Part shown: positions 22,925 through 37,272 of the stretch, piece after piece
Numbering within the stretch: position 1 is the first letter of the stretch
How the letters are laid out: each line of letters begins with the position of its first letter
Source: Chrysomallon squamiferum
Taxonomy: Eukaryota; Mollusca; Gastropoda; Neomphalida; Peltospiridae
Assembly (NCBI GenBank): GCA_012295275.1
Contig: CM022677.1
Coordinates: 15,350,970 to 15,414,969, forward strand
DNA length: 64,000 nt
Reading direction: 5' to 3'
Made by a program: the position numbers and the translations under genes
Notes under the pieces: model-generated
What the model was told of the DNA's origin: nothing
Database searches by the model: none
What the model saw: only the letters and a program-made list of their open reading frames with translations

Positions 22925-23235
22925 ATACATACATATACAGTGAATTGAATTAAATCAAATCAAATATAGTGAAATCAGTGAAATGAAACTAAATGAAATG
23001 AATAAAATGCAGTGTGGTGCAGAGATATACAATGAAATACAGTAAATGAAATGAAATGAAATAAAATACTATGAAATACAATACAATACAGTGAATGAAC
23101 TGAATGAACTGAAATGAAATAAAATTAAATGAACTAATGATAAGATACAATAAAATTAATGAAATAAAATGAAATAAAATACAATGAAATGAATAAAATG
23201 ATTCACAATGAAATGAAATGCAATACAATGCTAAA
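22925..23235. repeat. Degenerate (GAAAT)n minisatellite
   Basis: About 300 bp of gaaat, gaata and gaaata units. The frame across it on the minus strand is a repeat artefact. Confidence 0.85.
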
Positions 23236-23712
23236 TTGATTTGATTTTGTCTGCGGAATAAATGGCTTTTTAAAAAAATCATGAAAATAATTTAGTGACA
23301 ACCCTTCCCATTTGAATTATATCAACCTTCATTGTACATGGTAAATTGTAAAATATTGTTTATACAATTGTGAATATTATTTTAATTTTAATAATAATGT
23401 TGGGGGTTTTTTTTGTGGGTTTTTTTCAGGATCCTTTATTGTAAGCTTGTTTTGACAATGAAAGAAAATGTGAGAAGTGACATTGATTCTAAGTGACTTG
23501 TAGTTTATCTCCAGGTTCTTCAAGTTTTCTCACCATACTGAACAAACTAAACAGAAGAAACAGCAGAAGATAAAACCACAACAAATATGAAGAACTGAAT
23601 TCTTGAAGAATATTGAGAATTTCTAGAAAGTTCCACACCAAAAGTATTATTTTAAAAACAGATACCTGTTGCACTTACTGAAGAATTTATAAATCTGTGA
23701 AACTGTGATTTC

Positions 23713-23812
23713 AGATTCAAAGTGTCATTCATGCAAGATACAGTCAGACATAGACCAGTAGACAGAATGTTTGGACCAGACAGTCAAGTGTGTGAAAAAG
23801 AAATTATTTTAA
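23713..23812 (+). pseudogene. EGF-like remnant (piece 6)
   Basis: Acceptor ctgtgatttcag. One frame reads SKCHSCKIQSDIDQ, TAG, TECLDQTVKCVKK. DID followed by ECL is the cbEGF linker pattern, here split by two extra codons including a stop. Weaker than piece 5. Confidence 0.35.
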
Positions 23813-23879
23813 AAAATGTCTGATGTAGAAATCCTTGATTTACTGTTTTAAAAAACTACAAATTGTATAGCTCAAGGGA

Positions 23880-25290
23880 GATAACGTTATTATTATTATT
23901 TTTATCTTTTATCTTTTTGTTAATCTACTGGTAATGAAAAATTAAGTTAATAAAACATAAAATGGAAGAAGATCTGTTGTTTGGAAGATATTTTCTTAAT
24001 GATTAATTTGCAGATTACATTATATGTCAAGTTGTTCAGTAATTCAAAAACATTTCTAACCATAGTTTTGATATCCTTTTATTTTTTTTTAATTTATTAA
24101 TAGTTTTATTGGATAAATCAGAAATCTTTTCTCCTTTATGTTTTATAGCTCAGAACTTTAAAACCTTTTCAAACATTTTAAATAATTTTTAATTTGAAAG
24201 TTCAGAAACAACTTGTACCATGTTTTTCTAAATTTTTAATTAAGAATTTTGTTGAGGGTTTTCTCAAATTATCTTTTCAGATGCAAAAGGAGTTTTGATG
24301 TTGATCTTTTGTTTTTCTTGTTCAAATTAATGTTTCAAATTATTTTGTTCTCTGTTTTTCATTACATATTTTTTTCTAGCATTTTCATCAGACTTGAGAA
24401 ACAGTTTTCTAAGAGTGAGGAATATTTTTATTTATATAGTTTTGAAATAATAGAAATAATAGATCTAATTGTGGAAGTAGTGATACAGATAATGTTACAC
24501 TAGTCATAGATGAAATAACAGAAACAAGGTAACAGATGAATAGTAGCAGTTAGTAAACGAATTAATAGTAGTAGTAGTAATAGAAATAGAAATAATAGTA
24601 GCAATAGTAATAATAGTAAGAGGTAGTAACAGTATCATAAGTAATTGACAGAATACTTTAATACTGGTTGTTAATTTTTTTGATGTGTACATATTCAGTG
24701 AATACTATAAACACTTTGCATAGAGATATATAATGAGGTGTTTCCTGTTGCAGAATATAATGATGAATACATTTCATATTTGTTTTATTTCTGTGTCTGC
24801 TTATAAATAGATAGATATAGGTATGATTTAACGTGTGTGTGTGTTATAAATAATATAATGATGCTTTAGCATTATAATGGAGTTAGGACATTGCAGTAGA
24901 TGTCAGTCTTATCTGAGGATCAAATCAAAATGAGTTTGAAGAGAGAAAGAGAGAACTAAACATTACGGTCTAAGACATCTTTCAAAATAATTACCTCTCA
25001 GATTCAACAACTATAAAACGTCTGAAGGAGGATTGGCTAAGGGTAGGTTTACAGTTAGATTTAAGACTTACTAAGATTTATAAAAATATTTTTGTTTTTG
25101 TTTTTGTTTTGAAAACGTATCACATTTTCTCAGTCGTATCAAAAGAATTTTAGAATGTCCAATACAGCAGGAACACATGCATATGTATATATCAGAACCT
25201 CAGAGGAGGGGGCATAATCGAACATTTATCAGGTACAGGAAATAACCACAATAATATGGAGTTAGGTTCAAGCTACCAAAATCTAAAACA
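23880..25290. other. No gene seen
   Basis: AT-rich. The stretch 24540-24640 holds AGT/AAT triplet variants. No coding-like frames stand out. Confidence 0.5.
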
Positions 25291-25309
25291 AAACGAGCAT
25301 TTTATGGTA

Positions 25310-25520
25310 GCAGATATTTAAGGTTGTCTTTATTATAAGGTTAAAATCGAATATGTATGAAACCGTTTTCAGTATGTGCATTTCTGTATACTAAGCATAG
25401 ATAATAAAGTAATAATGTTTATATGTATATACTCTTTTTATTATTATTAAGATTGTGAAGTCTATATATATCATAAGAAAATATAAAGCAACTATGAACT
25501 AGAAAAAAGTCGTGTGTGTG
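25310..25520 (+). repeat. Direct repeat partner of 29.12-29.34 kb
   Basis: Ordered matches with 29120-29340: gatatttaaggttgtcttt, ttctgtatacta, gcatagataat, aataaagtaataatgttta, gattgtgaagtctatata, aaatataaagcaactat, aactagaaaaaa, then a TG tract and agtaattataataagta. The two copies are 3.8 kb apart in the same orientation. Confidence 0.85.
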
Positions 25521-25619
25521 TGTTAGTAATTATAATAAGTAAATAAACTTTCAGAATTAAAATAATTACTATGGCGAGTTTTGGGTAACAAACAAAGAAA
25601 GTTTTAAAATGTATCAGTC

Positions 25620-26060
25620 TAGGCTGGCTTCTCTTGCTCTTTCAATTCGATGTTTTCATTGACATCTGCAGTAATCTAATAATTTGCGCAATCCGGCGGC
25701 TCCTTTTATGAAATGGAGGTCACCGAACCTCGAAAGTTTGGCCTTATTTTGATAAGCATTTGACAGCGGGTTAGGGTTAGATATTTTTCTCACTTCTTGA
25801 GAAATTTTGCAATTTTGTGTGATCTTTGTTACGTTTCAGGCGCGCACGCGCAACTTAAAACGAATAGTTTTATAATTATTCTGCTCTTAATCGGCTTCAG
25901 TTGACTGATTCCGTTTTTTAAATGAGCTTTCCCAAAACCGTTATTTTTATTTTATTTTGTATTATTATAAAATATTTTTCTAAATTAATAAATTTAAGCT
26001 GTTGGTGTGTTATTTATCTAGTGGATGAGTGTGGTATTATATCATAACGACAATTATTAT
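25620..26060. other. Gene-free stretch
   Basis: Mixed-composition sequence with a short gttagggttag (25769-25779) and a CG-containing cluster (gcgcgcacgcgc, near 25840). No coding frame recognised. Confidence 0.45.
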
Positions 26061-26094
26061 TATGAATTACTTCTTTTGTTTGGATTTTTTTGTT

Positions 26095-26340
26095 TCTTGG
26101 TGAAACCCACATTCCTCTGTAGTCAGTATAACATTCGATACCCAACACTTCAGTATTCAATTAAACAAGATTTATATCTGATGTCGAAGTTTTTTTCTGC
26201 GTCAGTCATGCGGTTTTTTGAATCACGTGGTCAGCTGATTGTTGTCGTTCAGCCAGGATAGAAAAATGTTTCTTATCAACATCAGGTGCGTGCTGAGTTA
26301 AATTCTGCTGCGTGCGCTTACTGTCGTGTACTGAGAGCCG
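26095..26340 (+). repeat. Diverged direct repeat partner of 33.51-33.71 kb
   Basis: Shares in order tataacattcgatacccaa, aaacaagatttatatctgatg, ttgtcgttc, gccag, gaaaaatgtttcttatca and catcaggtgcgt with 33510-33705. Part of the repeat cluster between 25 and 39 kb. Confidence 0.65.
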
Positions 26341-26806
26341 GCACCAGACTGTCTGGCGTCCTAGGCAAGGTTAGATTCGGTCACCCCCAGGAACATATCA
26401 GTTTCAAACTTTTAAAACATTTATTTTCAACGTCCTATGCGATCTCTAGAGCAAGATTTTTCTGTGACGCACATTTAAATATCATACACAGGCCATTTCT
26501 TTCCTTGTGTATATCATTAAAATTAGGTGTACCGCTTTCAGTTTGATTCCGCGACAGCGTGAAGAGTTCGAATACTTTTGATTCTACGAAACAAAATTAC
26601 ATTCTCAAAGTTTCACGTGTGCGCGATTTTCACTCCTTTATTTTCTTTTGTTTGTTTTGTGTGGGTTTTGTTTTTTGAGTATGTTATTAGTGGTGGTTAA
26701 TGATATATAACAGAAACCGGAATCCTGTAAGTTTATTATTCAAATTTAAAAATAAATAAATAAATAATGCTCTGTCTCTCTCTCTCTGACAGTAAAAATT
26801 AACTTT

Positions 26807-26816
26807 CACACACACA

Positions 26817-26877
<61 letters not shown>
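26807..26877. repeat. (CA)n repeat
   Basis: CA units with one interruption near 26820. Confidence 0.97.
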
Positions 26878-26879
<2 letters not shown>

Positions 26880-27045
26880 ATACGTAAGAAAGATTTCTTT
26901 CTTTCTTTACTTAGATGAAATTGATCTCCCATGTTTTAGAATTAAGATATTTGTAATTTAGTATTTGCATCGACTGAGCTATTGGTAAATATTTAATTTT
27001 TATATTGTAATTTGTTATAACAAGCACACACAGACATATGTAGGT

Positions 27046-27960
<915 letters not shown>

Positions 27961-28207
27961 ATTAACAAAGAAATAAATGTTCGATTCGACGAATTCATTA
28001 GTTTGCTTAATTACAATAATACATCGTCGTGTAGACTTGAACGTTCACTGCGGATCCACTAAGTATTTCCACATCACCAGTGAAAACCATCGAGTGTTTT
28101 ATCCTTGGACGTTTCTCTTTATAGCGGGTTTCCTCTCAAGACATTGTTCAAATAATGTTAGCAGTTGTTAATAAAAGTAACAACCATACTGAGCACCAGT
28201 TATGTAC

Positions 28208-28210
28208 TAT

Positions 28211-28269
<59 letters not shown>

Positions 28270-28300
28270 ATAATAATACTAATAATAATAATAATAAGGC
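28208..28300. repeat. (ACT)n(AAT)n repeat
   Basis: ACT units grading into AAT. Confidence 0.95.
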
Positions 28301-28681
28301 CACTCTGTAAACTAATTAAACTCATTCTATAATCACATATTAAGCTATGCATTATAAAGCAGCGAATAGACAGACAGGGTAAACTCATGTTTGATCTGTC
28401 TGAAGGCTTCAGCCCTCCACTATTGCTGGGTTTCACGGATAAAAAATTTAGATGGCCTTGATCACAACTAGTTGTTTCTTGGTGCAGTAGTATTACTATT
28501 ATTTTATCACGACAGTGCTACACGACTGGTATACCAAATAACACACCCACTCTCTCTCTCTCTCTCTCGCTGTATATATATATAGAAAATAAAAGCACGC
28601 AAAAATGATTAAAGACAAAAAACAACAACAAAGAAACAAAAACAAAAAACACGTGCTTCACGGCAAGTGATCAGCACACTC

Positions 28682-28765
28682 GGTGTATGTTGTCTCAGTA
28701 GTCGAGTGTATGTTGTCTCAGTGGTCGAGTGATGTTGTCTCAGTGGACGAGTGATGTCGTCGTCT
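28682..28765. repeat. Minisatellite, about 28-bp unit, three copies
   Basis: Unit core gttgtctcagtggtcgagtg repeats three times with small changes (near 28690, 28718 and 28734), ending gatgtcgtcgtctgtct. Confidence 0.75.
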
Positions 28766-28902
28766 GTCTAAGAAGTGCGGGGGAATGGATGTCACACTTT
28801 CCAGTCTCGTCAGCGACATCAGACTTTGTGAGTGCACTTCTGTGCTAGTGCGCTCCAGATTAGAATCAGACGCACATAAGACACAGAATATTCATTCCTA
28901 AA

Positions 28903-28935
28903 ATATACATACATACATACATACATACATATATT
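28903..28935. repeat. (ACAT)n repeat
   Basis: ATAC/ACAT units, eight copies. Confidence 0.95.
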
Positions 28936-29119
28936 CATACAGGTCAGATACACATATACAGATTTATAAATGTATTTTATTCTTGTATACACCCCTGAAC
29001 GCTTTTTAATGTAGTTATAAAATGTAACATGTGTGTGAAAACAGTGTCGCTTGTCTGAAATTAAAAAGAAAACATAAAGAAAAAAATATATAAAAAGTAG
29101 TAATGGCAATTTTCTACTA

Positions 29120-29340
29120 GCGGATGGTAGTGGATATTTAAGGTTGTCTTTGTTATAATGTTTAAAACGGATATCTATGAATCTGTTTTCAGTAGATATA
29201 TTTCTGTATACTAGGCATAGATAATCTTAATAAAGTAATAATGTTTATATGTTTATAATCTTTTTATTATTATTATTAAGATTGTGAAGTCTATATAAAA
29301 TATAAAGCAACTATAAACTAGAAAAAAGGCATTGTGTGTG
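29120..29340 (+). repeat. Direct repeat partner of 25.31-25.52 kb
   Basis: See the partner entry; same order and orientation, including the following TG tract. Confidence 0.85.
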
Positions 29341-29359
29341 TGTGTGTATGTGTGTGTGT

Positions 29360-31130
29360 GCTAGTAATTATAATAAGTACATAAATTGTGAGTTTTATAT
29401 AACAAACATACAAAGTTTTAAAATTTAAGAATTGAGATAAAATAGCTAAAATAGCCAAAATCATGGAGAAAGATAAAACACGTAATATATATTTGTGATT
29501 AAGAATATTATTGTTAACTTCATTCAGTAATAGTCTGTACACTAGTAATGATAACTCAGACTGCTTTCCCTGATCATTCGATATCTAAATAATCATTCTT
29601 ACTTTTACAGTAAAATAAACTGGATAACGTCCAAGTTCTCCTTTAATAAGCACTATGGAGTAGATTTCCTTAAAGGTCATAACAATTTCATAAAGTGTTT
29701 ACATAATTTTTCCAGTAATGGCACTGCATGGAAATATTATGACTTTTTCCTTTTCGAAGAATGAAATACATAGCCTTCTGTGCTTGTGAATATAACATGT
29801 TTGTTGCCTTAGTAAATTTATTCGATTTGTGAAAAATATTTCTAACTTTCTACAGTATCAAGCGTTGATTTTTCCAACGTAAAACACTTTTTTGTAATCT
29901 TTGTGATTGCCATTAAAAATTAAAACTTTCGTATTTTTATGTTTACTGTTAGTTTTCATTTTGTGCAGTAAGAATCAAAAACGTTTAGTGATTTTAGCAT
30001 GTCTTGGTAATTATCTGCAAGGACTACAGTGTCATCGGCATTGAGTAAAACAAACAGGACAATTGATGGATGTATCAAAGAATTACTGAACAATTCATAC
30101 ATTTTAAGATACAACGAGAATAGTAAAGGAGATCCATTTTTTCCCCTTGTCTAGTCCCCACACAACAGTGCAAATAGTCTGTTAATGAGTTATGACACAA
30201 GATTTAATATTTTGATACATATTGTAAATTACCTGGAAACACTTACAATTTATATCATTTTGAATTATTTTTTCCCAAAGTTCGATTCTCAACTTTGAAT
30301 CATCAACTAATGAGATCAAATAACTTTTCTGAAAGCTGTGATTACATCATATCAAGTTATGTATATATCTTATATCGGGAATGCATATGTATTAATAAGA
30401 TCAAATAAAATTTCTTAAAACTACTATTTTCTATATCATGAATACCCGCTTAAATATTTTCCTGAATGTCTATCTGTTTTTCTTTCTTTTGTCCGATGTC
30501 TAAGATTTATTGAAATAAAAACTTAATTACAAATTCTCTGATTTTTTTCCATGACTAATCGCAGTTTTGACATATATGAAGTGTTAGCTTATAGATAATT
30601 TAGTAGCAGAATTGATGTGTGTGTATATCACATTCTTTTCCGGTGTCTGCTGCCTCTGAATTATGGCGTTTATAGCGCTATTTTAAAAACAATTCCGTAT
30701 GAATTAAAAAGACATATTAAAAATTTAGTATAGGACCGAGACCAATTATTCACCTATAGATAAATAAAATTGCTAGAAAATGCCTTTAAAATTATTCTTA
30801 TTGTTTGTTAAATACTCTCATCTGTTTTAGTTTTCATTGTTTAGTTTATTGTAAGTGTCGAGATCTTTAGTGACTACATTTTGAGCGATTCATACGCTAA
30901 GTATGACATTCAGAATAAATGACTGATAATAATCACAAACATTGTGGTTTGATTCGAACTGAATAAACATCATCTGGCTTTACACTTTTGACTGCGTTAA
31001 TTCAGAAATGTTAATATATGAACTTACTTTCCACTATTAGATCTGGAAATAAATTTGATTAAATTTATATTATAATATGTTAGATCCGGAAATTAGTTTA
31101 ATACCAACATAAAGGTGTTTTTGTTTAGTT
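29360..31130. other. No gene seen
   Basis: AT-rich. The piece 30906-30975 (cagaataaatgactgataat and a following ttcgaactgaataaacatca) recurs at 33756-33823. No coding frame recognised. Confidence 0.5.
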
Positions 31131-31382
31131 TTTTTTAGTTGAAAAACTGTTCACTTACCTCTGTATAAACGTCGGAGATTTTCTTTTGTCATTTCGACCT
31201 TTCCTTTTCTGCCGCGCTCTAGTGTATAACATCATTTACATTTATTTAAAATAAAATAAATATATAAATACATGAGTACATAAGTAAGTAAATAAATAAA
31301 TAAATAAAAGTACAAATAAAAGCAAGAAATCAATTTAATTACACTGACAGAAAATAATTATTTTAACTTACTGAGATTTGTT

Positions 31383-31415
<33 letters not shown>

Positions 31416-31454
31416 CAGACACACACACACACGCACACAGCTATGCAGGTGTAT

Positions 31455-31458
<4 letters not shown>

Positions 31459-31533
<75 letters not shown>
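31459..31533. repeat. (GA)n repeat inside copy A
   Basis: Preceded by a CA tract at 31384-31437. Confidence 0.97.
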
Positions 31534-31536
<3 letters not shown>

Positions 31537-31795
31537 ATATTAATCTCTGTTATTAGAATAATACATTTTTTAAACGTTTCAAATTTACAATATTACTTGT
31601 AGTTTGCGTGTATTTGTGATAATTTTAATAAACGTGACACTCCTTTGTGCACTTGAATGAACATGACATTGTCAAACACTTAAGAAATGCTCTCTCTAAT
31701 TCATGCGTGGAAACAAATAGTATGTGCTTAGATCAGTTAGCTAATGAAATATGTATCATAATATACTGAATTATTTAGTTTATAAACCATATATT

Positions 31796-31800
<5 letters not shown>

Positions 31801-31849
<49 letters not shown>
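31801..31849. repeat. (TG)n repeat inside copy A
   Basis: Uninterrupted; shorter and interrupted at the same place in copy B, longer in the copy at 38.7 kb. Confidence 0.97.
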
Positions 31850-32446
31850 CTATTTTCTTCGTACAGTTTATTTATATATCTTACGAAAGACCTGAAACCG
31901 CCAGTTCACTATTCAAGTTTAAACAAGATTTAATTTTGGCGGCTAATTGTATTATCTTTCTCCGTCTTTCTACAAAACTGTTGTTATGTTTATTAATACT
32001 ACATGTGTGATAGACTGTAACACGCATTTTAAAAATAATGAAGTACACAAACTATGTTAAGGTAGTTGTAACTTTTACTGCTGTTTACTTTATCACCAGA
32101 ATTTCAAAGACAGGAACAATAAACATTAGCGCATGATGTTAGTGATCATCAACATGTGACTTTTATGTAGTGTACAGAATTCGCAGTGCATATCATGCTT
32201 AGTTATAAGAGGCACTGTTTTTGTTTTTTTGTATTTAATTGTTGTTTTTTTGGTGTTTGTTTGTTTTTGTTGTTTTTTTTATTTGTTTTTTTTATCTTAC
32301 AGAGTATTTCTGTAAGGCGTTATTATCATTGTTGTTGTTTTTGTGTCGTTGATGTTACTGTTTATACTGTTATTGTATTATTTCTTTATTGTTGTTGTTA
32401 TTACTATTACTGTTATTATTATAATTATTATTATTGTTGCTGCTGC

Positions 32447-32447
<1 letters not shown>

Positions 32448-32494
<47 letters not shown>
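32448..32494. repeat. (ATT)n repeat inside copy A
   Basis: Replaced in copy B by a shorter mixed ATT/CTG/ACT block. Confidence 0.95.
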
Positions 32495-32495
<1 letters not shown>

Positions 32496-33024
32496 GCTGT
32501 ATGACCCATTGTATAAAAAATTCTGTACACAGATATGAAGGATGATCTTTGACCCCCTCTCTCATTACTACGTACAAACAACAAGACTTAGTAACTGATA
32601 TCTCAAAAACGTGACTAGATACTAAACTGGATAAAACACTGGGGATCTGTAAACTCGTCTTTTAAAACCCGGTTTTACAAAGCATGTTTCGTCTTTTCTT
32701 CTCTATGCACGCTCGAGTTAGTTGGAGCAAGGGACTGATTCACAATAATCACAGAGGAGGGGAACAGGGCCGGTACTGAGAATTCAGAATTTTTAGGATG
32801 AGGAACAAAACCATATATTTTTCTTTCATTTTCTTTTATTTATTTATTTTTTTTTTATTTTTATTATTATAATTTTTTTTTTTTTTTTTTTTTTTCATTT
32901 TCAATTTGATTTCAGTTTTCTAACACTTCCTGACCTATAAGAAGAGAGATATGATGTTTACAGGTGCTAAAAATAAACATTGTGACGTCATCTTTCTAAA
33001 ATAGATTACAGAACAAATCACTTT

Positions 33025-33032
33025 CACACACA

Positions 33033-33108
<76 letters not shown>
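33025..33108. repeat. (CA)n repeat
   Basis: About 40 units with one interruption. Confidence 0.97.
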
Positions 33109-33110
<2 letters not shown>

Positions 33111-33863
33111 AACAACAATATTAGTTGTTGCTGTAGCTGTAATAGCAGTATCTCCTTTTTATACAATAGAACGCAACAAACACGAGACACTTTTAAAACT
33201 GTATTCACGCTATTGCCGAACATTCACTCTATCAGTAAAGAATAACATAGATGGTAACATTAACAGAAAAAAATAAAATATATATATATAAAACTAGTTA
33301 CCCAGAGCGTTCAGTGGACAGCGACCTGTCGACACTTCTCCCCTAATAAATAATAATTTAAAACAATCTCGATTCTTTTATAGAAAATACTCGATGATGA
33401 ACTCTTAAAAGTAGTTTTTAAATTTAAGAATTAAGATATTGTGAGGTACTTTTTTCAAAAATTATTATTATTTTTTAAATTTGATTTTTGAATTATGCTA
33501 AATGAGGCGGTTAAACCAAGTCTTTACTGTGTATCCATTAATATAACATTCGATATCCAGACTTAAACAAGATTTATATCTCATGGCGCAGTATTTTATG
33601 AGTCAGTGATCTTTCTGATTTTTGTCGTTCTGCCAGCAGAGAAAGATTTCTTATCAGTGTCAGGTCCGTACGTGAGTTAGTCCAGTATGCGGTGCGCTGC
33701 TGTTGTGTAAATACGTACATACCTGTAATTATTATTTGTTCTAAAGTAAAGACTTTCAGAATAAATGACTGATAATAATCACAAACATTGTGTTTGATCC
33801 GAACTGAATAAACATCATCTGCTAAAGTATGTTTCTATTTTATCTTTCGAAACGAAATCATTA

Positions 33864-33864
<1 letters not shown>

Positions 33865-33940
<76 letters not shown>
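33865..33940. repeat. (AAT)n repeat
   Basis: About 25 units. Confidence 0.97.
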
Positions 33941-33942
<2 letters not shown>

Positions 33943-34686
33943 TAATTAATTCATTTAAAAATAAATAATGGATAAAACATTGTATAGTAGCAACAACTAC
34001 TAGTAATAAAACTAATATTTTTACTACCATTATCACTAAATGTATACAACTCTGATAACAATAAATCTGTTAATTAGTTTATTTATTTGTTTATTAACTA
34101 ATATATTTATTTATAATTAACGCTTATGATAAATTTTAGAAAATATTTTCTTTTTACTTCGCTACCCACTTTTGGTCTGTATTGAATTAATTTTTTAATA
34201 CACTTATGACTGCGTATGTTGAAAGCGTGACTAAACAGGTTCAGGTATGTTCCACCTCGGTAAACAAATACAATGTAAACTTCTGTTAAACTGAACATGT
34301 ACACTATGAACACTGACGTGCCAGTTCGTATACCTGATTAAATGCCAACTTATTTTTATGTCTAATAGTTGTGTATTATTTCTTTTATTATTTTAACCAT
34401 ATCCAGTATCATCCAGTTCGTCGTTCATTTTCAGATTACGATTTTTCCAGTGTGTGTTTTATATGTCTATGTTTGTGTTTGTGTGTTTATGTGTGTGTCG
34501 TGCGTGTATGTGTGCATGTGTGTATGTGTATGTGTGACTTCTTCCTTATCGCTCGAATATATTATTCATCGTGATAATGATGTATTTAATAAAGACACCA
34601 AACTTTATAAAGAAAACACATAAATAAATAATATATAATTTATATATATATATATATTTTGTTTTGTTTTTTGTTGTTTTTTTTTA

Positions 34687-34984
34687 CTTGAGAAACTGTT
34701 CACTTACCTCTGCATAAACGTCGGAGATTTTCTTTTGTCATTTCGACTTTTCCTTTTCTGCCGCGCTCTAGTGTATAACATCATATTACATTTATTTAAA
34801 ATAAAATAAATATATAAATACATGAGTACATAAGTACTAAGTAAGTAAGTAAGTAAATAAATAAAGTACAAATAAAAGCAAGAAATCAATTTCATTACAC
34901 TGACAGAAAATAATTACTTTAACTTACTGAGATTTGTTACATACACACACACACACACACACGCACACAGCTATGCAGGTGTAT

Positions 34985-35064
<80 letters not shown>

Positions 35065-36384
35065 ATATTAATCTCTGTTATTAAAATAATAAATATTTTA
35101 AATGTTTCAAATTTACAATATTACTTGTAGTTTGCGTGTATTTGTGATAATTTTAATAAACGTGACACTCCTTTGTGCACTTGAATGAACATGACATTGT
35201 CAAACACTTAAGAAATGCTCTCTCTCATTCATGCATGGAAACAAATAATATGTGTTTAGATCAGTTAGCTAATGAAATATGTACCATAATATACTTAATT
35301 ATTTAGTTTATAAACCATATATTTATATGTGTGTGTTGTGTGTGTGTGTGTGTGTGTGTGTTCTGATTTTCATTCGCACACTTTATTTATATATCTTACG
35401 AAAGACCCGAAACCGCCAGTTCACTATTCAAGTTTAAACAAGATTTAATTTTGGCGGCTAACTGTATTATCTTTCTCCGTCCTTCTACAAAACTGTTGTT
35501 ATGTTTATTATTACTACATGTGTGATAGACTGTAACACGCATTTTAAAAATTAATGAACTGCACTATATTAAGATAGTTGTAACTTTTACTGCTGTTTAT
35601 TTTACCACCAGAATTTCAGAGACAGGAACAATAAACATTAGCGCATGATGCTAGTGATCATCAACATGTGACTTTTATGTAGTGTACAGAATTCGCAGTG
35701 CATATCATGCTTAGTTATAAGAGGCACTGTTTTTTATTATTTTATTTTTATTTTTATTTTTGTTTTTTGTTTATTTTTTGTGTTTTTTTGTGTTTGTTTA
35801 TTTGCTGTTGTTTATTTATTTATTTTTTATTTTCATTTTACAGATTATTTCTGTAAGGCGTTATTATCATTGTTGTTGTTTTATGTCGTTGATGTTACTG
35901 TTTATAATGTTATTGTATTATTTCTTTATTGTTGTTGTTATTACTATTACTGTTATTATTATAATTATTATTATTGTTGATGCTATTATTTTTTTTCCTA
36001 TTCTTATTGCTGCTGCTGCTGTTGTTGTTATTATTATTAGTATATTACTACTACTACTACTACTGTATGACGCATTGTATAAAATGTTCTATTCACAGAT
36101 ATGAAGGATGTTCTTTGACCCCCTCTCTCATTACTACGTACAAACAACAAAACATAGTAACTGATATCTCAAAAACGTGACTAGATACTAAACTGGATAA
36201 AACACTGGAGATCCCTAAACTCGTCTTTTAAAGCCCAAAGTTACAAAGCATATTTAATTGTTTCTTCTCTATGCACGCTCGAGTTAGTTGGAGCAAGGGA
36301 CTGATTCACAATAATCACAGAGGAGGGGAACAGGGCCGGTACTGAGGCTTCAGTGTTTTTAGGATGAGGAACAAAACCATATAT
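34687..36384 (+). repeat. 1.7-kb duplicated segment, copy B
   Basis: Partner of copy A, same orientation, start-to-start distance about 3.55 kb. The sequence between copies (32.83-34.69 kb) does not match what follows copy B (36.38-38.38 kb), so the duplicated block is limited to about 1.7 kb rather than being a simple 3.5-kb tandem. Confidence 0.92.
34988..35061. repeat. (GA)n repeat inside copy B
   Basis: Equivalent of 31459-31533. Confidence 0.97.
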
Positions 36385-36403
36385 TTTTGTTTTATTTTGT
36401 TTG

Positions 36404-36442
<39 letters not shown>

Positions 36443-36596
36443 TTATGTTTATTTTGATTTCAGTTTACATATATGTATTATCCTATATATATATATATAT
36501 ATATATATACATCCTGTCTTATTCATACGTGCAAACAACGAAAAAATATGTAAAGGAATACACAGAAATGAATAAATAAATACAAACATAAATATA

Positions 36597-36640
<44 letters not shown>
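36404..36640. repeat. (TTTA)n ... (AT)n ... (AAAT)n inverted microsatellites
   Basis: TTTA units at 36404-36444 and their complement AAAT at 36578-36640 flank an (AT)n at 36484-36510. The two tetranucleotide blocks can pair to form a long AT stem. Confidence 0.85.
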
Positions 36641-36779
36641 GAATACAGAAATAAGATCAAGAGAACTTGTAGGTTAAAGAAAACAAAAGGAATACTCGAG
36701 AAGAGAAACGTGACTACCTGACTAGAGATCTTAGACACGAGTTGTAAATCCTGATGTTAGAGTTTGCGTTTTGTCTTTT

Positions 36780-36880
36780 GTTTACTGTGCACGTTCAAGT
36801 TAGTTTAAACAAGGGACTGATTCACAATAACCTAAGAGGAGGGCGATAGGGCCGGTATTGAGATTTGTAGAAATTAATGG
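36780..36880 (+). repeat. Partial, diverged copy of the 3' end of the 1.7-kb unit
   Basis: Shares gcacgttcaagttagttt, aacaagggactgattcacaa, gaggagggcgatagggccgg and tattgagat with the ends of copies A and B. Confidence 0.7.
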
Positions 36881-37115
36881 TGACAAATAAAATTGAGAAA
36901 GATAGTTGGACACACAGACACATAGACAGAGATCCAACAGCAACATTGAAAACATTATAATGTTAAATGGTTTGACATTTACTTGTTATTTAATGCTATT
37001 TATTTCAATAATATTGCAAATGTTTTTTTTGTTTGTTTGTTTGGTTTTTGCTTTATTTATTTAGAAAAAAATTATATTCTTTGGTGTGTAGTGTTTTTTT
37101 TTGCCTCCGCTTTCT

Positions 37116-37272
<157 letters not shown>

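Larger units (their letters stand above)
31139..32828 (+). repeat. 1.7-kb duplicated segment, copy A
   Basis: Nearly identical to 34687-36384 along its whole length, from gaaactgttcacttacctct through a CA tract, GA tract, TG tract, ATT block and gggccggtactgag to ggatgaggaacaaaacca. Differences are mostly in microsatellite lengths and scattered single bases. No protein-coding gene in the unit. Confidence 0.92.

Noticed and set aside
22989-23282. 97-residue minus-strand frame rich in Phe, Ile and His
   Set aside because: Translation of the (GAAAT)n minisatellite.
25769-25779. gttagggttag as an interstitial telomere
   Set aside because: Fewer than two TTAGGG units; expected by chance in a window this long.
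30940-30970. gtttgattcgaact as a tRNA B box
   Set aside because: No A box upstream; the string is part of a direct repeat shared with 33.8 kb.
32186-32545. 119-residue frame rich in Tyr and Cys inside duplicated copy A
   Set aside because: Driven by ATT and TTG repeats; copy B has a different frame structure at the same place.
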